A stretch of DNA of 64,000 nt from contig NZ_BMHD01000001.1 of the NCBI RefSeq assembly GCF_014640535.1, positions 1,428,214 to 1,492,213 on the forward strand. Direction: 5' to 3'. The stretch comes from Cnuibacter physcomitrellae (GTDB taxonomy: Bacteria > Actinomycetota > Actinomycetes > Actinomycetales > Microbacteriaceae). Made by a program: the position numbers and the translations under genes. Shown in pieces: positions 1-8,153 of the stretch. Below the pieces are notes generated by a model. That model ran no database searches. It saw nothing but the letters and a program-made list of their open reading frames with translations, and was not told where the DNA came from. Positions within the stretch are counted from its first letter, which is position 1; every line of letters begins with the position of its first letter.

Positions 1-755
1 GCAACCTGAACGCACGCGTGCTCGGCATCGGCATGCTGTTCTTCGCTCTCTTCACCCTGGCCCGCCTCGTGCTCTTCATCGCGGCGGGACCCGACTCGCC
101 GACGTTCCAGACCTACTTCGGCACCCCGGTCGCGACGATCGTCACGGTGATCCTCGTGGTCCTCGGCACGGTCGCCGTCTCCGTGATGCAGGCCGAGCGC
201 TCAGGCGCTCGAGCGCTGGGGGACGTGACCGTCGGCGTCTACTCGACGGTCGGCGTCCTCTCCGCCTCCTCGTTCATGCAGCAGTGGGCCGACCAGGTGG
301 AGCGGGCGGCGTTCAACCGGGACCGGCTGGCCATGGTGGCGATGGACGTCGACAACCTGCCGCAGATGAACACCGCGTTCGGCCGGAACTTCGGTGACAC
401 CGCCATCCGCTCGGTGGCGCAGATGATCAGGCACCACACCCCGACCACGGCCCTGCTGGGCCACCCCGGCGCGGGACGGTTCGTCATCGTCATGGTCACG
501 ACCGCGGCCAGCGACGCGGAGCGGCTCGCCATCCGGCTGCAGACGGCGCTCGTCGACGAGCCGATCGACCCCGAGCGCTCTCTCCGCGCCACCGCGAGCT
601 TCGGCGTGGTCGACACCGACATGTTCGGCTACAGCCTGCCCGTGCTGCGCAAGGCCCTCGACGAGGCCACGGAGAAGGCCCGCGCCCAGGGCGGCAACCG
701 CATCGTGCTCGGCAGCACCGACGTCACGCACCCCGGAGCGCTGCCGCGATCCTGA
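1..755 (+). CDS. Degenerate GGDEF-domain membrane protein (5' end outside window)
   Basis: The reading frame is open to the window edge (first full codon at position 3), so only the C-terminal part, about 250 residues, is present. Two hydrophobic segments (window residues about 6-25 and 40-60) are followed by a nucleotide-cyclase-like fold of about 150 residues. It begins MVAMDVDNLPQMNTAFG, which matches the metal-binding start of GGDEF domains, but the signature loop reads GAGRF where an active diguanylate cyclase has GGDEF/GGEEF. I infer a protein that does not make c-di-GMP and may act as a GTP or c-di-GMP sensor. A glycosyltransferase and a full GGDEF-EAL protein nearby support a link to second-messenger signalling. 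A short GC-rich convergent gap separates it from the lipoprotein gene on the other strand. Confidence 0.8.
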   Translation, partial: NLNARVLGIGMLFFALFTLARLVLFIAAGPDSPTFQTYFGTPVATIVTVILVVLGTVAVSVMQAERSGARALGDVTVGVYSTVGVLSASSFMQQWADQVERAAFNRDRLAMVAMDVDNLPQMNTAFGRNFGDTAIRSVAQMIRHHTPTTALLGHPGAGRFVIVMVTTAASDAERLAIRLQTALVDEPIDPERSLRATASFGVVDTDMFGYSLPVLRKALDEATEKARAQGGNRIVLGSTDVTHPGALPRS

Positions 756-779
756 GCCGCCCGCGAGCGGGTCGGGCGA

Positions 780-1427
780 TCAGGTCGCGAGCGCGATGGT
801 GAGCTGGTCGTACGCCGTCTGCTTCGCGTACTCCGACGAGGTGGGCGTCGACTGCAGCAGGATCTCGTACGTGAAGGACAGGGTCATCGAGGTCGCCGCC
901 GGGTCGACCGCGGGGATGATGAAGGTCTGGCTGTAGCTGTACGGGTTCTTCACCAGGTACCCGGGAGCGATGGGGGCCTGATCGGAGAGGGCCTGCGGTG
1001 CGCTGAGCGCCCCGTCGGCGCCGTCCACCGACGGCGTGAGGGTCACGCGCGAGAGGTAGATCTGCTGCCCCTGGTCGGAGCCGAGCGACCCCACCATGGA
1101 GAAGCTGATCGGCTTGTTCGCCTCCGGGGTCCACTCCCCCATGTTGAGCGTCGACCAGTAGTTGACGGTGAGCGAGATGTCGCCCGCCTGCAGCTGGTGC
1201 TGCGTCGACCCCGTGGCCAGCTCGTTCACGATCGGCGTGATCGTGGCCGGGGCCGTGCTCGGGATGACCGGACTCGCGGACGGACCCGCGGCGTTCGTGT
1301 TGAACTGCGTCTGGTCCCACGGGGCGGTGCCGCAGCCGGCCAGCGCGACCGTGGAGGCGACGGCGAGGGCCGCCGCGGCGACGGCGCGCGCCACCCGCGC
1401 CCGTGGTGAGCTGATCCGACGTCTCAT
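780..1427 (-). CDS. Secreted lipoprotein, function unknown
   Basis: This 215-residue protein has an arginine-rich N-terminus, a hydrophobic stretch and the lipobox LAGC, so it is very likely lipid-anchored on the outer face of the membrane. The start is set by GGAAGG six bases before ATG at 1427; an upstream in-frame ATG would add 14 residues of unlikely sequence. After a short Thr/Ser/Pro-rich spacer comes a globular domain, probably beta-rich (for example TMTLSFTYEILLQ near the end). I recognise no family. It diverges from the glycosyltransferase gene, and a role in envelope polysaccharide handling is only inferred from that position. Confidence 0.75.
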   Translation of the reverse strand: MRRRISSPRARVARAVAAAALAVASTVALAGCGTAPWDQTQFNTNAAGPSASPVIPSTAPATITPIVNELATGSTQHQLQAGDISLTVNYWSTLNMGEWTPEANKPISFSMVGSLGSDQGQQIYLSRVTLTPSVDGADGALSAPQALSDQAPIAPGYLVKNPYSYSQTFIIPAVDPAATSMTLSFTYEILLQSTPTSSEYAKQTAYDQLTIALAT

Positions 1428-1617
1428 CGACGGCCTTCCGTTCTCGACGCACCGGTGGTCTGCAGCCACCTGTCGCCACCAGCCTAGGTCAGTTGCCCGT
1501 CCGGCGGACGATGCTCAGGATCACCTCAAGGCGAGCCCCTCGATTCTTGAGCCGATCCTGATCGGAACCTTGCCCGCATCCGAGACGAACCCGCGGTGCG
1601 TGCGTCACACTGGACCC

Positions 1618-3066
1618 ATGGCAGACAACAGCAACCCGTACGTGACGGACCGCAGCGACCTCGCCGACGTCACCGACGAGTTCGCGAACGACTTCATCGA
1701 GTCGGTCGAGTCCCTCCCCAGCTACCGGCCGACCATCGGCTGCATCATCCCCGCCTACAACGAGGCGGAGTCGATCGGCGAGGTGATCGAGTCGCTCCTC
1801 GCGCAGACCCGCCTCCCCGACGTCATCCACGTCGTCGTCAACAACACCACCGACGACACCGTGAAGATCGCGGCCCAGTACGCCGGCCCGCACCTCAAGG
1901 AGGTCGACGGGATCGAGCAGTTCACCGAGGTCTACGTCCACGACATCGGCAAGAACAAGGACAAGAAGGTCGGCGCCCTGAACTACGGGTACCAGCTCGT
2001 CGAGGGCTGCGACTTCCTGCTCGGCGTCGACGGCGACACCACGGCGGCCCCGGATGCGGTGGAGCGCCTGGCCGAGGAGATCCAGTCCGACTCCCGCATC
2101 CGCGGCATCTCCGCGATCTTCTCGATCGACGAGAAGCCGATCAAGGGCTTCATCGCGAAGTTCCTCATCACCGGTCAGCGCTTCCAGTTCGCCGCGTTCA
2201 ACATGCAGAACATGCTGAAGGGCCGCAACATGGCGGTGCTCGGCGGCCAGTTCTCCATCTTCTCCACCAAGGCGCTCCGCCAGATCATGGTCGAGAACCA
2301 CCAGAACACCCCGTGGGTCAAGGACTCGGAGGTGGAGGACTCGCTGCTCTCGCTGCAGATCAAGAGCGCGGGCTACCTCACCAAGATCTCCGCCCAGGCC
2401 CGCGCCGACGTGGGCGGCATGACCACCCTCCGCGGCCTCGACGGCCAGCAGGTGAAGTGGAACTTCGGCGCGATCGAGCTCATGTGGCCCGGTCAGCGCG
2501 GCGACACCAAGGGTCAGCCGTTCCACCCCAACCTGCGTCTGCGGTGGCTCGAGAACTTCTCGATGCTCACGAACCTCGTGACGCGCGTGCTGTTCTTCAT
2601 TCTCCTCGCCGCCTCGCTCTCGATCGGCGCGTTCGTCTTCTCGCCGATCTGGCTCGTGCCGCCGGCGGTCGCGATCCTGCTGAACACGCGCACCGCGCTG
2701 TCGATGCACGACCGCAGCGGCCGAGACCTGTTCTTCGCACTGGCGCTGTTCCCCGCCGAGATCTACATGTGGGTCAGGCTCGGGCACTTCATCCGGGCGT
2801 GGACCAAGTTCCTCTCCCGCAAGCAGACCGACAACTGGGCGGCGCAGGCCAAGGCCGAGCGCGGTCGCGGCAACAGCTACCTCGTGCCGTTCATCATCAT
2901 CGCCCTGGTGGTCGCGGTCCTCGTGCTGGTCTGGTTCCAGCTCGACCCGTTCGTGCAGTCGACCATCCTCTGGATCGGATGGCCCATCCTCGGTGTCATC
3001 ACCATCCTGCAGACCCTCACCATGATCGGTCGTGTCCTCCGCCGCTACCGCGGGTACAAGGTGTGA
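1618..3066 (+). CDS. Processive family-2 glycosyltransferase, membrane-bound
   Basis: The 482-residue protein has a GT-A domain (residues about 38-285) followed by four or five membrane segments (about 310-475), the layout of processive beta-glycan synthases such as cellulose and hyaluronan synthases. Visible landmarks are PAYNEAESIGEVI (45-57), the metal-binding DGD at 138-140, an acidic catalytic SEVED at 237-241, and QQVKW at 277-281 in the place of QxxRW. No PilZ domain is present, so any c-di-GMP control would need a partner. The extended upstream frame is noncoding in character; ATG 1618 is preceded by a -10-like CACACT only six bases away, suggesting a leaderless message. Its stop overlaps the next start (GTGTGA). 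The polymer made is unknown; the GH6 glucanase nearby hints at a beta-1,4-glucan. Confidence 0.85.
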   Translation: MADNSNPYVTDRSDLADVTDEFANDFIESVESLPSYRPTIGCIIPAYNEAESIGEVIESLLAQTRLPDVIHVVVNNTTDDTVKIAAQYAGPHLKEVDGIEQFTEVYVHDIGKNKDKKVGALNYGYQLVEGCDFLLGVDGDTTAAPDAVERLAEEIQSDSRIRGISAIFSIDEKPIKGFIAKFLITGQRFQFAAFNMQNMLKGRNMAVLGGQFSIFSTKALRQIMVENHQNTPWVKDSEVEDSLLSLQIKSAGYLTKISAQARADVGGMTTLRGLDGQQVKWNFGAIELMWPGQRGDTKGQPFHPNLRLRWLENFSMLTNLVTRVLFFILLAASLSIGAFVFSPIWLVPPAVAILLNTRTALSMHDRSGRDLFFALALFPAEIYMWVRLGHFIRAWTKFLSRKQTDNWAAQAKAERGRGNSYLVPFIIIALVVAVLVLVWFQLDPFVQSTILWIGWPILGVITILQTLTMIGRVLRRYRGYKV

Positions 3067-3461
3067 CGACGACCGCAGGGAGGTTCGTCGAGCTCTCCAC
3101 CCTCCGGTCGCTGCTCAACACGATCGCAACCGACGGGCCGGCGAGAGAGCGGTTCATCCATGACTTCATCAACCTCTGGGAGACCCGATCCCAGAGGTTG
3201 ATGAAAGCGCTGGGGAGCCGCGACTTCGAGGACGCGGACGTCGTGTGCCTGTCGATCCGCTCCTCCAGCACCATGCTCGGCGCGTGGACCCTCGAGGCCA
3301 TCGCCGGCATGGTGCACACGGCTGTCAAGCAGCAGGACATCGCCGGCTGCATGAGCCACCTGGCGCGGCTGCACGAGGTGGGTCAGCACACCTGCGCCGA
3401 GCTCGTCGCCTACGTCGAGGAGCACAGCGGCGCCGAGCGGCGCGGGGTCATCCTCGACTGA
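3063..3461 (+). CDS. Hpt-like four-helix protein lacking the phosphorylatable histidine
   Basis: This 132-residue protein starts at GTG 3063, overlapping the glycosyltransferase stop, so the two are translationally coupled. Its length, helical pattern and the stretch IRSSSTMLGAW (65-75) align with the Hpt signature in which a histidine precedes LKGSSxxLGA. At the histidine position there is Leu63. Hpt domains carry phosphate between histidine kinases and response regulators; without the histidine this one cannot, so a binding or pseudo-phosphotransfer role is inferred. The response regulator gene converges just downstream. The coding sequence contains a perfect 17-bp inverted repeat (3165-3205). 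Confidence 0.75.
   Translation: MTTTAGRFVELSTLRSLLNTIATDGPARERFIHDFINLWETRSQRLMKALGSRDFEDADVVCLSIRSSSTMLGAWTLEAIAGMVHTAVKQQDIAGCMSHLARLHEVGQHTCAELVAYVEEHSGAERRGVILD
3165..3205. repeat. Perfect 17-bp inverted repeat inside the Hpt-like gene
   Basis: Left arm 3165-3181 and right arm 3189-3205 are exact reverse complements (TTCATCAACCTCTGGGA) around a 7-base loop. It encodes residues of the first helices of the Hpt-like protein. Such a long perfect palindrome within a coding sequence is uncommon and its AT content is higher than its surroundings. Confidence 0.9.
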
Positions 3462-3473
3462 GGAGACCCGGGA

Positions 3474-4505
3474 TCAGTCGTCTGCGGCGGCCAGCCGGTA
3501 GCCGACACCGCGCACGGTCTCGATCCAGCGCGGCTGCGTGATGCTGTCGGCGAGCTTCCGGCGGAGGTTCGCCATGTGCACCTCGATGGCGCGCTTGTCG
3601 GCCTCGCTGACGAAGTGGGCCGTGACGTAGCTCTCGCCGCGCAGCAGGAGAGCCAGGTCGGCCTTGCTGCGCACTCGGCGCTGGCTCTCCATGAGCGCGT
3701 TGAGCAGGTCGAACTCGCTGCGGGTGAGGTCGATGGGCTTGCCGTCCTTCTCGGCCAGCCGCATCTCGGAGTTGACGTAGAGCCCGTTGTGGTGGAGCCA
3801 GCCGTCCTCCATGTCGTAGCTGTGCGGCGCAGCGGGCGCCTCCGCCACGGGCTCGGGCGCGACCACGGGCTCGGACACCGGCGGCGCCACCGGCTGGCCG
3901 GGCTGCTGCACCGGGACCCCGGAGGGCGTGTACGGGCCCGCCTGCTGCGGCACCTGGTACATCGGCTGCTGGGGCGGGTACTGCACGGGGTAGGGCTGCT
4001 GCGGAGCCGTCGGCTGAGCGGGCGCGGCGTACCCCGGCTGCGCAGCGGGGTACGGCGTGGCCGGGCCCTGCTGGCCGGGCGGCAGCGGTGCCACGGGCTG
4101 ACCCGATCCGTCGGGGGCGAGAGCCTGGCGAGGCCTGCGCATCATCGCCTCGACGCGGGCACGGAGCTCACGCGGGCGGAACGGCTTGGTGAGGTAGTCG
4201 TCGGCACCCGCCTCGAGGCCCTGGAGGGTGTCGATCTCCTCGTCACGGGCGGTCAGCATGACGAGGTAGGTGTTGCTGAAGGTGCGGATGCGCTTCGCCG
4301 CCTCGAACCCGTCGATGCCGGGCATGCTGACGTCGAGCGTGGTGACGATGGGGTCGTAGGCACGCACGGCTTGGACCCCGTCGAGCCCGTTGCCCGTGGC
4401 GATGACCTCGAAGCCGGCCTGCATCAGCACCGTCTCGAGCAGATGACGGATGTCGGCGTCGTCCTCGATGATGACGGCGACCCGGCGCTCCCCGTTGGTT
4501 TCCAT
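3474..4505 (-). CDS. OmpR/PhoB-type response regulator with long Pro/Gln-rich linker
   Basis: The 343-residue protein has a receiver domain (8-122) with acidic pocket EDD at 14-16, phosphoacceptor Asp58 in TLDVSMPGIDG, Thr85 and Lys107 in YLTKPF. A winged-helix DNA-binding domain (about 236-340) ends in RGVGYRL, typical of OmpR/PhoB regulators. Between them lies a linker of roughly 105 residues dominated by Pro, Gln, Ala and Tyr, far longer than the usual few residues. It presumably controls transcription of envelope or polysaccharide genes next to it. No histidine kinase gene is adjacent, so it is an orphan in this window. It converges with the Hpt-like gene, 12 bp apart. Confidence 0.92.
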   Translation of the reverse strand: METNGERRVAVIIEDDADIRHLLETVLMQAGFEVIATGNGLDGVQAVRAYDPIVTTLDVSMPGIDGFEAAKRIRTFSNTYLVMLTARDEEIDTLQGLEAGADDYLTKPFRPRELRARVEAMMRRPRQALAPDGSGQPVAPLPPGQQGPATPYPAAQPGYAAPAQPTAPQQPYPVQYPPQQPMYQVPQQAGPYTPSGVPVQQPGQPVAPPVSEPVVAPEPVAEAPAAPHSYDMEDGWLHHNGLYVNSEMRLAEKDGKPIDLTRSEFDLLNALMESQRRVRSKADLALLLRGESYVTAHFVSEADKRAIEVHMANLRRKLADSITQPRWIETVRGVGYRLAAADD

Positions 4506-4560
4506 TGCGATGATCGTACCAACGGTCGCCGCCCGGGGCGTGACGCGTCCGAGGGGGGAT

Positions 4561-5550
4561 CTACCAGCCCGCTCCGGTGGCGAGCTCTCGGGCTCCCTTG
4601 TCCCACCACTCCCCCGCGGCCGGACCCCCGTTGCACGTGCCGTCGCTCTCGCCCGGGGGCTTGATCCAGAGATCGGCGTCCTGCGCGGATCCGGACTGGG
4701 CCGGGGTCGGCGTGGTGCCGAGCGCGCGGCCCGAGGGGTTGCACCACTCGCCGTTGGAGCCGTTCCCGTTGCGCCCGGTGTCGATGACGAAGTGGGCGCC
4801 GCCGGTCAGGCCCGAGATGGTGGAGGCGTACTCGATCTCCCGATCGGTCGTGTTGTAGTTCGAGACGTTCGTCGAGAAGCCGCGCACCTTGGCGACCCCC
4901 GCGCGGTTCAGCAGGTCGGCCATGTCGGCCGCCGGGCCCCAGTTGGAGTGCCCCGCGTCGATGTAGATCGTCGCCCCCGAGGGCACGAGGGTGTCGACGG
5001 AGGCGTTGATCTCGCCGAGTCGCTCGTCGACGTTGGCGCACTCGTGGGCGAGGGCCAGCGCATCCGGCTCGAGGATGACCACGGAGCTCTTCCCCGCGAG
5101 CGACGACGCGATCTCGCTCACCCACTCCGGGTACTCCTCGGGGGTGAGACCGCCGCCCGAGAAGTTGCCGCAGTCGCGGTTCGGGATGCCGTACACGACG
5201 AAGACGGGCATCTGACCCATGTTCTCGGCCTGGGACACGATGTCGGACACGTAGGGTCCGACCTTGCCGATCGGGTGCTTCTCGGGGACCAGCCAGACCG
5301 CGGTCGGGACGGCGGCGATCTTGCCGAAGGTGTCGGCATCCGCCTCGTCGCCCGAGACCCGGGCAGCGTTCGCGGCCGTCGCCGCCTTCGAGCCCGGGTC
5401 GGAGAACAGCGGCTTGCCGGCGAAGGGGTTGTCGGGGGCGACGCCGCCCTGCCCGAGGACGCTCAGCACGACCAGGACCGAGGCGATGACCGGCACGAAG
5501 AGCGCCACGATCGCAGCCGCGACACCGACGCGGGAGGCAGGGGACGACAC
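4561..5550 (-). CDS. Membrane-anchored glycoside hydrolase family 6 (endoglucanase or cellobiohydrolase)
   Basis: The 329-residue protein starts at GTG 5550, two bases before the ORF upstream ends, so it is cotranscribed with the GGDEF-EAL gene. One membrane segment (residues about 8-32) is followed by a GH6 catalytic domain. Family landmarks are VYGIPNRDCG, ILEPDAL (aspartate expected to be the general acid), YIDAGHSNW, GFSTNVSNY, FVIDTGRNGNG, WCNPSGRALG and LWIKPPGESDG. GH6 enzymes cleave beta-1,4-glucans with inversion. There is no carbohydrate-binding module, so it probably trims a glucan at the cell surface, much as BcsZ does in bacterial cellulose systems, rather than digesting bulk cellulose. 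That role is inferred from the glycosyltransferase and c-di-GMP genes nearby. Confidence 0.9.
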   Translation of the reverse strand: MSSPASRVGVAAAIVALFVPVIASVLVVLSVLGQGGVAPDNPFAGKPLFSDPGSKAATAANAARVSGDEADADTFGKIAAVPTAVWLVPEKHPIGKVGPYVSDIVSQAENMGQMPVFVVYGIPNRDCGNFSGGGLTPEEYPEWVSEIASSLAGKSSVVILEPDALALAHECANVDERLGEINASVDTLVPSGATIYIDAGHSNWGPAADMADLLNRAGVAKVRGFSTNVSNYNTTDREIEYASTISGLTGGAHFVIDTGRNGNGSNGEWCNPSGRALGTTPTPAQSGSAQDADLWIKPPGESDGTCNGGPAAGEWWDKGARELATGAGW

Positions 5551-5554
5551 GGCA

Positions 5555-8026
5555 TCAGCCTAGCCTGCCGCGCTCGGCGAGCCTGGGTCGGCCCAGCGTG
5601 CCGGCGTCGCCGGAGTTCTTCAGCCGGGACATGGTCTGCGCGAACGGCACCGGGCGGCCGTAGAAGAAGCCCTGCGCGTGCTTCACCCCGATCTGCAGGA
5701 GGATCTCGGCCTGCTCCTGCGCCTCGACCCCCTCGACGATGGTCGAGTACTCGAACGCGTCGCTGAAGCCCTGGAGCGCTCGGACCACCTCGCGCTGCCT
5801 CGTGTCGTCGAGGTTGCCGGCGAGGCTCCGGTCGATCTTGAGGATGTCCATCGGGATGCTGACGAGCGCGCCGACGCTCGACGCCTCGCTGCCGTAGTCG
5901 TCGAGCGCGATGAGCATGCCCATCTCGCGGAACACCTCGGCCTGAGCGCGCAGCTCGTCGTCGATGTCCTTGGTGGAGCGCTCGTTGAGCTCGAGGCAGA
6001 GCGTGACCTCGGGGTACTGCGGGACGATCTCCTTCAGGAACCCGCCCACGTGCTCGTCGCGGATCTGCTCCACCTCGAGGTTGATCGTCATCGTGCGCAC
6101 CGACGGCACCACGCGCTGGAACTCGCGCGCCGACTTCAGCGACGCGGCGATGACCAGCTTCGTCAGCTGGTCCATCCGTCCCAGCCCCTTCGCCTTCTCG
6201 ATCAGGGAGGAGGTGGAGATGCGGCCGAGCTCCGGGTGCGTGTAGCGCACGAGCGACTCGAACGCCCAGATGCGGTCCTCCGCCATGTTGACGATGGGCT
6301 GGTAGACCACGTTGAGCGTGCCGTCGTCGATCGCCTTGGCGACGATCTCGTTGATGCGGCTGGAGCGGTGGGGCGAGATGCCGATGCTCGACTCGAAGCT
6401 CGGCCCGCCCTGGCGTCGGGAGCGCTTGATGGAGAGCATGCTGTGGTCGGCGTCGACCACGATCGAGCGCGGATCGGTCTCCTGCGCCGCGGAGAACGCC
6501 AGACCCACGCTGACCAGCGGACGGTACTCGCGGCCGTCGAGGAGCACGGGCTTCGAGAGGTTCGCGACGATGCGGTCGGCGATGGCCTTCGACTCGGCGA
6601 GCGACTGCAGCTTGGTGAGGATGACGACGAACTCGTCGCCGCCCACCCGCGCGACGAAGTCGTGCGGCCGCACGCTCGCCCGCAGCCGGGTGGCCACGGT
6701 GGCGAGCATCTCGTCGCCGACGTGGTGGCCCTCGGTGTCGTTCAGCCGCTTGAACTGGTCGAGGTCGATGAAGAGCACGGCGAGCCCGGAGGCGTACTGC
6801 CTGTCCTCGTTGAGGCGCACGAGGCTGCGCTGGAAGGCGTTGTAGTTCGGCAGGCCGGTGAGCGAGTCGCGGTCGACGCGGTCGAGCAGGAGGTCGTACG
6901 CGCCGCGGACGCGGGCGGTCTCCGAGGCGATGTGCCCGATCGCGTCGAGAGCGCGCTCGTCCTCCTGGCTGAACGGGACGCCGCCGTCCTTCCGCATCGC
7001 GACGAGGTACTCGACCGGCTCGACCGCATCCTGCTCGTGCTCGCCGGGGACGCCGTCCTCGTCGTCGTAGGGCGTCTCGTCGAGCTGGGGGTCGACGAGC
7101 GCGCCCGTCCGCGTGAACTTCGCGCCGATCTCGTTGCGGCCGGGCGGGGTGCGCCGCACCGTGAAGACCGCGGCGTCGACGGCGCGCTCCGCGAAGGACT
7201 TCATGGTGTTCGTGAGGTCGTCCTCGGGGTTCCACGGCAGCGCGCGGGCGGCGTCGACGATCCCGTTCAGACGCCTCTCGCTGACCCGCGTCTCCCGCCG
7301 CTTGGCGAGGGCGTAGAACACCAGGGCGACGATCAGCAGCGGGATGGTCTGACGCGCGAGCTCGAGCTCGTCGTCGGCGCCCACGAGCACCTGGAGGTAG
7401 CCCTCCGAGATCGCCCAGTCCACGAGCGCGACGAGGGTGGCGACGCCCCAGACGAGCGCGAGACGCGCGGGGCTGAGCGCCCCGAGCCCGACGCCCCGGC
7501 CGGTCCTGCTCCACTGCCCCTTCGACCGGATGAAGTCGATCGCCAGCACGACGGCGAAGTAGGCCGCCAGTCCGAGCGGCACGGCGATCCAGCCCGGGAC
7601 ACCCGACGCCGCGAGGGCGCGAGCACCGAAGACGAACGCGAGCGCGGCGACGGCCGCCTGCCCCGACCACTGCGCCGCCATCCACGGCGAGCGCGTCACG
7701 ACGAGCTTCGACACGAAGAACGCCACCACCCAGAGGCCCACGTCGAAGAGCGGGTTCGTCCCGGGCACGGCGATCACGAGCAGGGCCGCCGCCACCCCCA
7801 GGGCGGGCGGGCCCGGAGCGCGGCCGGAGGGGATCTGGTACACCGCGGTGACGCCGACGCTGACCACGAAGACCACGGCGAGGACGGGGAACGCCGGCGG
7901 CGCCAGGAGACCCTCGATCACCCCGGTCACGGCCGTGGCCGCGCCGATGGCCACGAGGACCGCGGCGAGCACCGGGTCGCCCTCGCGGGCGAGAGCCGCC
8001 GCCTGGGTCGGCGGGGTCTGCGTCAT
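5555..8026 (-). CDS. GGDEF-EAL c-di-GMP turnover protein with N-terminal membrane domain
   Basis: The 823-residue protein has six to eight membrane segments (about 20-240), a GAF-like stretch (about 250-370), a GGDEF domain (about 380-540) and an EAL domain (about 560-800). The cyclase signature RVGGDEF (459-465) is intact, with the inhibitory RxxD motif (RPHD) five residues before it. In the EAL domain the name motif reads ESL, but the glutamate and the other catalytic residues are visible: LELNE, ALDDYG, ILKIDRS, VEGVE and AQGFFYGRP. It could therefore both make and degrade c-di-GMP. The gene for a GH6 glucanase follows directly. Three 21-bp tandem repeats lie just upstream of its start. 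Confidence 0.93.
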   Translation of the reverse strand: MTQTPPTQAAALAREGDPVLAAVLVAIGAATAVTGVIEGLLAPPAFPVLAVVFVVSVGVTAVYQIPSGRAPGPPALGVAAALLVIAVPGTNPLFDVGLWVVAFFVSKLVVTRSPWMAAQWSGQAAVAALAFVFGARALAASGVPGWIAVPLGLAAYFAVVLAIDFIRSKGQWSRTGRGVGLGALSPARLALVWGVATLVALVDWAISEGYLQVLVGADDELELARQTIPLLIVALVFYALAKRRETRVSERRLNGIVDAARALPWNPEDDLTNTMKSFAERAVDAAVFTVRRTPPGRNEIGAKFTRTGALVDPQLDETPYDDEDGVPGEHEQDAVEPVEYLVAMRKDGGVPFSQEDERALDAIGHIASETARVRGAYDLLLDRVDRDSLTGLPNYNAFQRSLVRLNEDRQYASGLAVLFIDLDQFKRLNDTEGHHVGDEMLATVATRLRASVRPHDFVARVGGDEFVVILTKLQSLAESKAIADRIVANLSKPVLLDGREYRPLVSVGLAFSAAQETDPRSIVVDADHSMLSIKRSRRQGGPSFESSIGISPHRSSRINEIVAKAIDDGTLNVVYQPIVNMAEDRIWAFESLVRYTHPELGRISTSSLIEKAKGLGRMDQLTKLVIAASLKSAREFQRVVPSVRTMTINLEVEQIRDEHVGGFLKEIVPQYPEVTLCLELNERSTKDIDDELRAQAEVFREMGMLIALDDYGSEASSVGALVSIPMDILKIDRSLAGNLDDTRQREVVRALQGFSDAFEYSTIVEGVEAQEQAEILLQIGVKHAQGFFYGRPVPFAQTMSRLKNSGDAGTLGRPRLAERGRLG

Positions 8027-8079
8027 GCCTGCCGCCTCTGCTGTGTGGACCGACTGCTGCGCCTCTCGGAGCGCCGTGC

Positions 8080-8142
8080 GCGCCTCGCGGGGTGCTGTGA
8101 GCGCCTCGCGGGGTGCTGTGAGCGCCTCGCGGGGTGCTGTGA
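8080..8142. repeat. Three perfect tandem copies of a 21-bp unit upstream of the GGDEF-EAL gene
   Basis: Copies at 8080-8100, 8101-8121 and 8122-8142 are identical (GCGCCTCGCGGGGTGCTGTGA, split here as GCGCCTCGCGG plus GGTGCTGTGA). They fill most of the 127-bp gap between the SGNH hydrolase stop and the GGDEF-EAL start. They could be iterated regulator sites or a copy-number-variable tract. Confidence 0.9.
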
Positions 8143-8153
8143 GCCGATTCTAG

